A stretch of DNA of 51,619 nt from an uncultured Prevotellaceae bacterium (GTDB lineage: Bacteria > Bacteroidota > Bacteroidia > Bacteroidales > Bacteroidaceae): contig CALDLA010000167.1 in assembly GCA_937898415.1 (NCBI GenBank), forward strand, positions 1-51,619, read 5' to 3'. This document shows, piece after piece, positions 46,786 to 51,619 of this stretch; position 1 is the first letter of the stretch; each line of letters opens with the position of its first letter. The notes beneath the pieces are model-generated. The model was not told the origin of the DNA. It saw only the letters and a list, made by a program, of their open reading frames with translations, and did no database searches. Position numbers and translations under genes: made by a program.

Positions 46786-47952
46786 ATGATGAAAAGGAAA
46801 GCATTACTACTGGGGATGGCACTGGCGGCGCTGACGGCGGCACAGGCGCAGAAGAACGGTGTGGAGTTGCCGTTGGTGTACGACGTGGAGAACACGGGAG
46901 CCAAGATGAAGGCACCGAAGATGGCGGAGCCCGAACAGCTGCCCGAGGTCCGCGAACTGCCTAACGCGCTGGAGGGTGTGAAGACGTTCAAGCAGTGGGC
47001 ACAGCGCCGCAACGACATCGGACACATGATTCAGCACTACGGCATCGGACAGAAACCGGCGGTGGAGGCGGGACAGGTGAAGGCCCGCATGGACGGCGAT
47101 ACGCTGGTGGTTGACGTGACGGTGGGCGGCGAGACGCTGACACTGCGTGCGGAAATCCGCTACCCGAAGACGGGACAGGCGCCCTATGCAGTGATGATAG
47201 GCACGGACATGATAGCACTGCCGCGACAGCTGTTTGCCGAGCGACCGATTGCCACGATGAACTTCCAGTCGGCACAGGTGAACGACTACAAGCAGTTTGG
47301 CAAGCATCACGACCGTGGCGAGCACCACTTCGACCGCCTGTATCCGCAGCTGACGAAGAACGGCGCCTACAGCGAATGGGCATGGGGCATGAGCCGACTG
47401 ATAGACGGACTGCAACAGTTAGGACCAGAGGTGACGAAGATTGACACGCGGCACATCGGCGTGACGGGATGCTCGTATGCGGGCAAGATGGCGCTGTACT
47501 GCGGAGCCTTCGACGAGCGCATTGCGCTGACCATCGCCCAGGAGCCGGGCGGCGGCGGTGCTGCGGCGTGGCGTAAGTCGCACGAACTGACACTGGCAGG
47601 CAAGAACCTGGAGGATATCGACAAGACGGACTACCACTGGTTCCTGGAGAGTCAGAAGGAGAACTTCCGCGGCGACTCGGTCTATCGCCTGCCCTACGAC
47701 CAACACGAGCTGTGCGCGATGGTCTGTCCGCGCGCCCTGCTACTGCTGGGAAATCCTGACTACGAGTGGCTTGCCGACCCGTCGATGGAGGTGTCGGCTC
47801 AGGAGGCGCGTAAGGTGTGGGACTTCTTCGGCATCGGCGACCGCATGGGCTGCGACATCGTCGGCGGACATGGTCATTGCCAGCTGCCCGAGGTGCAGTT
47901 CCCGATTGTCGAGCGGTTTATCGACCGGTTCTTGTTGGGGAAATTGAGGTAA
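46786..47952 (+). CDS. Carbohydrate esterase family 15 (4-O-methyl-glucuronoyl methylesterase / glucuronoyl esterase)
   Basis: The protein has 388 aa with a signal peptide (residues 1-22, ending TAAQAQ). The alpha/beta-hydrolase motifs are those of CE15: GVTGCSYAGKMAL with nucleophile Ser230, IAQEPGGGGAAAWR with Glu253 (23 residues after the Ser, as in fungal enzymes), LPYDQHEL, NPDYEWLADP, and GGHGHCQ with the catalytic His at 362 or 364. CE15 enzymes cut the ester between glucuronic acid on xylan and lignin alcohols, which suits the xylan operon in this window. The residue after the Ser is Tyr231 instead of the usual Arg. The start could be 46786 or the next ATG at 46789. It is a single-gene unit with its own promoter, and it converges on cdsA. 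Confidence 0.88.
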   Translation: MMKRKALLLGMALAALTAAQAQKNGVELPLVYDVENTGAKMKAPKMAEPEQLPEVRELPNALEGVKTFKQWAQRRNDIGHMIQHYGIGQKPAVEAGQVKARMDGDTLVVDVTVGGETLTLRAEIRYPKTGQAPYAVMIGTDMIALPRQLFAERPIATMNFQSAQVNDYKQFGKHHDRGEHHFDRLYPQLTKNGAYSEWAWGMSRLIDGLQQLGPEVTKIDTRHIGVTGCSYAGKMALYCGAFDERIALTIAQEPGGGGAAAWRKSHELTLAGKNLEDIDKTDYHWFLESQKENFRGDSVYRLPYDQHELCAMVCPRALLLLGNPDYEWLADPSMEVSAQEARKVWDFFGIGDRMGCDIVGGHGHCQLPEVQFPIVERFIDRFLLGKLR

Positions 47953-47998
47953 GAAGTAAGAGGTAAGAAGTAAGAGGTAAGAAGTAAGAGGTAAAAGT
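47946..47998. repeat. Tandem 14-bp repeat across the stop codon of the CE15 gene
   Basis: GAGGTAAGAAGTAA is repeated three times (47946-47959, 47960-47973, 47974-47987) with a partial fourth copy to 47998. The CE15 stop codon TAA (47950-47952) lies in the first copy. The array fills the gap to the convergent cdsA gene; no normal terminator is seen there. Confidence 0.9.
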
Positions 47999-47999
47999 A

Positions 48000-48848
48000 T
48001 TAAAACAAAGTGAGCGTATAGAGATAGACCACGGCGGCGGGCAGCGCCATGAGGGTGGAGTCGAAGCGGTCGAGCATACCGCCGTGACCGGGTAGGATAT
48101 TGCCTGAGTCCTTGATGCCGAGGGTGCGCTTGAAGAGTGACTCGATGAGGTCGCCCCACGTACCGAAGACGACGACGACGATGCCCAGGCCAGCCCACTC
48201 AAGGGCGGTGAGCCCGAGGTCGTTGACCTGATAGTGGTCAGTGAGATACCAGATGAGTACGGCGGCGGCTGCGACAAGTAGTCCGCCGCCGATGCTTCCC
48301 TCCCAGGACTTGCCCGGCGAGATGCGCGGGAACAGCTTGTGACGGCCTAAGAGCGAGCCGCAGATGTAGGCGCCGGCATCGTTGATCCACAGGAATACGA
48401 AGACGGAGAGCGGCATGAGGTAGCTGTACTGCACCTGGTAGCCGTCGGAGCGGAAAGCCAGTACGCCGAGCAGCGACAGCGGCAGCGCGATGTAGAGCTG
48501 CGACAGCATGGTGTAGGCCCAGTTGTTGATGGGGTCCTTGGCCTTGAGGTAGAGCTCGGCGACCATGAGGTAGACGATGCTGACCAGATAGGGTATGAAG
48601 ACGGTGGCGGGCGTCATCCCGCTGTTGTAGCCTATCATGGCGAGGAACAGGTAGACGCCTGCAACAGTGCAGATGAAGCGGTTGATACTGATGTAGGGCC
48701 GTTCGTTGACGAGCCCCGTAAATTCCCAGACGGTCATGCCGGTGACGATGCTGAAGAGCAGGGTCATGGCCTGGGGATTGAGGAAACTGGTGACGATGGC
48801 CGCCACGAAAAACACGCTGGTGATGGTACGGACTATGAAGTTTTTCAT
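48000..48848 (-). CDS. cdsA: Phosphatidate cytidylyltransferase
   Basis: The protein has 282 aa and is a multi-pass inner-membrane protein with about eight hydrophobic helices. It makes CDP-diacylglycerol from phosphatidic acid and CTP, the branch point for phosphatidylethanolamine and phosphatidylglycerol. The family signature is complete near the C-terminus: SLFKRTLGIKDSGNILPGHG followed by GMLDRFD, including the metal- and substrate-binding Asp residues. It lies 6 bases after the ftsH stop in the order rsfS-ftsH-cdsA, a conserved set in Bacteroidota. Its length is normal for the family. Confidence 0.95.
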   Translation of the reverse strand: MKNFIVRTITSVFFVAAIVTSFLNPQAMTLLFSIVTGMTVWEFTGLVNERPYISINRFICTVAGVYLFLAMIGYNSGMTPATVFIPYLVSIVYLMVAELYLKAKDPINNWAYTMLSQLYIALPLSLLGVLAFRSDGYQVQYSYLMPLSVFVFLWINDAGAYICGSLLGRHKLFPRISPGKSWEGSIGGGLLVAAAAVLIWYLTDHYQVNDLGLTALEWAGLGIVVVVFGTWGDLIESLFKRTLGIKDSGNILPGHGGMLDRFDSTLMALPAAVVYLYTLTLF

Positions 48849-48854
48849 AATAGT

Positions 48855-50903
48855 TTATTTTTCTGGGACTTCTGGAACCTCTGGGGCTTCCGGGTGATTC
48901 TTCGCTTCAAGTGCAAGCTCCTTCGCGCGCTCCTCGGCCATGCGTTCGGCATCGGCACGCATCTGAGCCTCAAGGAGTTCCTCGGCACGACTGGTCCAGG
49001 GACGCTTGCCGAAGATGCGCTCGACATCTTCGGCGAAGATGACCTCGCGGTCGACCAAGAGCTGAGCCAACTGGGCGTGACCGTCGCGGTGCTCGGTGAG
49101 GATACGCTTGGCACGTTCGTACTGCTCGTTAATCATGCGCAGCACCTCGTCGTCCATGATCTTCGCCGTCGTCTCGGAATAGGGCTTCTGGAACTGGTAC
49201 TCGGCGTTGTTGTAGTAGCAGATGTTGGGCAGCTTCTCCGACATACCCGCGTAGGCTATCATGCCGTAGGCCTGCTTCGTGGTGCGCTCCAGGTCGTTCA
49301 TGGCACCCGTGGAGATATGGCCCACGAAGAGCTCCTCGGCGGCACGGCCACCAAGCAGTGAACACATCTCGTCGAGCATGGCCTCCTTGGTCTGCAGCAC
49401 ACGCTCCTCGGGCAGGTACCAAGCGGCACCAAGGGCCTGACCACGGGGCACGATGCTGACTTTGACCAGCGGGTTGGCAAACTCCGTGAACCACGAGATG
49501 GTTGCGTGACCTGCCTCGTGGATGGCGATGGAGCGCTTCTCGGACTCGGTCATCACCTTCGTCTTCTTCTCCAGTCCGCCGATGATGCGGTCGACGGCGT
49601 CGAGGAAGTCCTGCTTGCCCACTTTCTCACGGTTAAAGCGGGCGGCTATCAGGGCAGCCTCATTGCAGACGTTGGCAATGTCGGCACCCGAGAAGCCCGG
49701 CGTCTGACGGGCGAGGAAGTCAATGTCCACATCGTCGGCCAGTTTCAGCGGCTTCAGGTGAACGGCAAACACCTCCTTGCGCTCATTGAGGTCGGGCAGG
49801 TCGACGTGTATCTGACGGTCGAAACGACCTGCGCGCAGCAGGGCCGAGTCGAGCATGTCGGCACGGTTGGTGGCGGCCAGGGTGATGATACCCGAGTTAG
49901 TGCCAAAACCGTCCATCTCGGTCAGCAGGGCGTTCAGCGTATTCTCGCGCTCGTCGTTACCACCCATGGCGGGGTTCTTCGAGCGGGCACGGCCCACGGC
50001 ATCAATCTCGTCGATGAAGATGATACAGGGCGCCTTCGTCTTGGCCTGTTCGAAGAGGTCGCGCACACGTGATGCACCCACGCCCACGAACATTTCCACG
50101 AAGTCGGAACCCGACATCGAGAAGAACGGCACACCGGCCTCACCGGCTACGGCCTTGGCCAGCAGCGTCTTACCCGTCCCCGGAGGTCCTACGAGTAGCG
50201 CACCCTTGGGAATCTTTCCACCTAGCTCAGTATATTTCTGCGGGTTCTTCAGGAAGTCCACTATCTCCTGCATCTCCTGCTTGGCACCCGCCTGTCCGGC
50301 GACGTCCTTGAAGGTGATACCCAGTTCGCCACCCTTCTCATACATCTTGGCCTTCGACTTGCCGACGCTGAACATACCCATGCCGCCGCCGACACCGCCG
50401 CCCATACGGCGGAAGAGGAAAATCATGAGGCCGATGAAGAAAATAGTGGGCAGCAGACTGTAGAGAATATCACCAAAGGTATTGCCGCCCGACTTGTTGT
50501 CGTAGCTCAGCTTACCCTTGAATTTACCCTCCTCGCGCATCTTCTCGACGAACTGCTCCACCTGGTCGACGGAGCCTATCTCGACGCTCACGTAGGGTTC
50601 CGTCCCCGTCTGCTTGTGTCCCTGCTTAAAGACGTCGCGGATGTGCTCCGCCTTGACGTACATCTTCAGCGTGTTCTGGGTCTTGTTCACCACCACCTTG
50701 TCGGCATAGCCGTGCTCCACGAAGCCCTTGAAGTCGGTGTACGTCGATTCGGTATGCGCCTGGGGTGTGCCCACGCCGTCGCCCGAGCTGGTCAGGTAGA
50801 GCATAGCCAGCGTGAGGATGGCGATGAAGTATATCCAGTTCATGTTGAACTTGGGCATGTTCATCTTCGGCCCGTTATTGTTGTTTGGTTTCTTCTGTTC
50901 CAT
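48855..50903 (-). CDS. ftsH: ATP-dependent zinc metalloprotease FtsH
   Basis: The protein has 682 aa. An N-terminal helix (about 22-39) and a second helix (about 150-165) anchor it in the inner membrane with a short periplasmic domain between. The AAA+ module has Walker A GPPGTGKT (239-246), Walker B IIFIDEID (294-301) and the second region of homology ending RAGRFDR. The protease domain has the zinc site HEAGH (462-466). FtsH extracts and degrades damaged membrane proteins and short-lived regulators. The last 30 residues are acidic and proline-containing. It lies 4 bases after rsfS, so the genes are co-transcribed. Confidence 0.97.
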   Translation of the reverse strand: MEQKKPNNNNGPKMNMPKFNMNWIYFIAILTLAMLYLTSSGDGVGTPQAHTESTYTDFKGFVEHGYADKVVVNKTQNTLKMYVKAEHIRDVFKQGHKQTGTEPYVSVEIGSVDQVEQFVEKMREEGKFKGKLSYDNKSGGNTFGDILYSLLPTIFFIGLMIFLFRRMGGGVGGGMGMFSVGKSKAKMYEKGGELGITFKDVAGQAGAKQEMQEIVDFLKNPQKYTELGGKIPKGALLVGPPGTGKTLLAKAVAGEAGVPFFSMSGSDFVEMFVGVGASRVRDLFEQAKTKAPCIIFIDEIDAVGRARSKNPAMGGNDERENTLNALLTEMDGFGTNSGIITLAATNRADMLDSALLRAGRFDRQIHVDLPDLNERKEVFAVHLKPLKLADDVDIDFLARQTPGFSGADIANVCNEAALIAARFNREKVGKQDFLDAVDRIIGGLEKKTKVMTESEKRSIAIHEAGHATISWFTEFANPLVKVSIVPRGQALGAAWYLPEERVLQTKEAMLDEMCSLLGGRAAEELFVGHISTGAMNDLERTTKQAYGMIAYAGMSEKLPNICYYNNAEYQFQKPYSETTAKIMDDEVLRMINEQYERAKRILTEHRDGHAQLAQLLVDREVIFAEDVERIFGKRPWTSRAEELLEAQMRADAERMAEERAKELALEAKNHPEAPEVPEVPEK

Positions 50904-50907
50904 ATCG

Positions 50908-51258
50908 TTAGTCTAAATCAGGAATATACGTCAGTTTTGCATCGTGCCAGAGGTGTTCCAGGTCATAATAATCGCGGACGTCGGGCAGGAAGATATGCAC
51001 CAGGACGTCGGTATAGTCCATTGCCACCCACTGTGCATTGCCCAGCCCGACGACGTGGACGGGCTTCTCGTCCAGCTCTTTGCGGGCAAACTCGCTGACC
51101 GACTCCGTGATGGCCTCCACCTGCGACGGTGAGTTGCCCTGACAGATCACAAAATAATGGCAGATGGTGCCGTCGATGCCACTAAGGTCGGCCACGACGA
51201 TGCCCGAGCCTTTCTTCTCTTGAATTCCTTTGGTAATTGTTTCTACTAATTTTTCCAT
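50908..51258 (-). CDS. rsfS: Ribosomal silencing factor RsfS
   Basis: The protein has 116 aa, the normal length for the DUF143/RsfS family. Typical segments are visible: DLSGIDGTICHYFVICQGNS, then WVAMDYTDVLVHIFLPDVRD and YDLEHLW. RsfS binds ribosomal protein uL14 and blocks subunit joining when nutrients run out. It is the first gene of the rsfS-ftsH-cdsA operon. Its ATG at 51256-51258 lies eight bases after the large inverted repeat in the leader. Confidence 0.93.
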   Translation of the reverse strand: MEKLVETITKGIQEKKGSGIVVADLSGIDGTICHYFVICQGNSPSQVEAITESVSEFARKELDEKPVHVVGLGNAQWVAMDYTDVLVHIFLPDVRDYYDLEHLWHDAKLTYIPDLD

Positions 51259-51266
51259 TCGTTAGT

Positions 51267-51379
51267 GCCCCCTAAGTTAGGGGGATGGGGTCTGAACAGA
51301 CGTTATCAAACCGTAATATTTTTGTTGTCTCGGGTGTCTGCGCCTGTTCAGACCCCTGTAGCCCCCTAACTTAGGGGGC
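51267..51379. repeat. Large inverted repeat in the leader of the rsfS operon
   Basis: The left arm 51267-51302 and right arm 51341-51379 are reverse complements apart from a 3-base length difference and one or two changes. Each arm starts with a palindrome of its own (CCCCCTAAGTTAGGGGG) followed by GGGGTCTGAACAG. The 38 bases between are unrelated. Transcribed, this would fold into a long hairpin or two smaller ones just before the rsfS start codon. It resembles a REP/MITE-type element. Confidence 0.85.
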
Positions 51380-51390
51380 GTTTATGTGTG

Positions 51391-51398
51391 CAAAGATA
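51391..51398 (-). promoter_or_regulatory. -7 promoter element of rsfS-ftsH-cdsA
   Basis: TATCTTTG on the minus strand, followed by CACAC, fits TAnnTTTG. A TTG at 51416-51418 lies 17 bases upstream, a little close for a -33 element. Transcription would begin just before the inverted repeat, which then forms most of the leader. Confidence 0.6.
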
Positions 51399-51469
51399 GT
51401 GGTTTTTATCCGATTCAAGCACAATAATGTGGAAAATTTGAGTATTTTTAAAAAAATCTGCCCAAAAGT

Positions 51470-51500
51470 TTTGGTAGTTTCAGAAAAAGTAGTACCTTTG
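51470..51500 (+). promoter_or_regulatory. Promoter of the tRNA gene
   Basis: TTTG at 51470-51473 and TACCTTTG at 51493-51500 are 19 bases apart, a strong Bacteroidota promoter. A small hairpin (GAACG-AGGA-CGTTC) lies in the leader before the tRNA. Confidence 0.75.
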
Positions 51501-51543
51501 CACCCGCAATTCGGAACGAGGACGTTCTGCTTGCAACGACAAT

Positions 51544-51614
51544 TGGGGTATGGTGTAATGGTAACACTACAGATTCTGGTCCTGTCATTCTTGGTTCGAG
51601 TCCGAGTACCCCAA
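51544..51614 (+). tRNA. tRNA-Gln (anticodon CTG)
   Basis: The cloverleaf is complete: acceptor TGGGGTA/TACCCCA, D-stem GTGT/ACAC, anticodon loop TTCTGGT with CTG at the anticodon, T-arm CTTGG-TTCGAGT-CCGAG, and discriminator A. It reads CAG codons as glutamine. The acceptor and anticodon loop match tRNA-Gln of other bacteria. The 3' CCA is not encoded. Position 31 (A) faces position 39 (C), a mismatch at the end of the anticodon stem. Confidence 0.92.
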
Positions 51615-51619
51615 CAGAA

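Overview
The window looks like a chromosome segment of a fibre-degrading member of the Prevotellaceae (phylum Bacteroidota). Four things support this. The promoters are of the TAnnTTTG type with no strong Shine-Dalgarno sites. Many large secreted proteins end in a tail of the 'LNGRRV...GLYIVNGKKV' kind, resembling type IX secretion C-terminal signals. Xylan-degrading enzymes sit in a PUL-like operon. The order rsfS-ftsH-cdsA is typical of the phylum. I see no susC/susD pair, transposase, integrase or CRISPR array.

Layout. (1) 1-4296, plus strand: the end of one secreted protein and a complete 1307-aa secreted protein with carbohydrate-binding-like modules. (2) 4398-17164, plus strand: a tight operon of GH98, GH97 (retaining type), a double GH43-CBM6 protein and GH8, followed by two paralogous membrane sensors. 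Only the second sensor is a complete histidine kinase. The enzyme set fits breakdown of a complex, galactose- and arabinose-decorated glucuronoarabinoxylan; this is inferred from families. (3) 17165-17590: a gene-free element with 10-bp terminal inverted repeats, two sets of repeats phased at 22 bp, and a minus-strand promoter. (4) 17591-45928, minus strand: a 28-kb run of seven closely spaced genes for giant secreted proteins, with one good promoter at its head (46012-46043). Three carry dockerin modules, three carry cohesin-like modules, one is a BspA-type LRR protein, one holds fourteen near-identical 74-aa repeats, and the last is a very small protein. (5) 45929-46785: promoters, an odd inverted repeat built of GGGAGAGATG units, and a second array of palindromes phased at 22 bp. 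(6) 46786-47952, plus strand: a CE15 glucuronoyl esterase, again matching glucuronoxylan. (7) 48000-51258, minus strand: the housekeeping operon rsfS-ftsH-cdsA, with a large inverted repeat in its leader. (8) 51544-51614: tRNA-Gln.

How the parts may work together. The plus-strand operon and the CE15 gene give extracellular and periplasmic xylan depolymerisation with their own sensor pair. The minus-strand operon may encode a surface assembly held together by cohesin-dockerin contacts. The dockerin proteins lack the sorting-like tail, while two of the three cohesin-like proteins have it, which suggests anchored scaffolds and docked partners. That is the strongest candidate for an undescribed system here. 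It is an inference from module content, not shown by the sequence alone.
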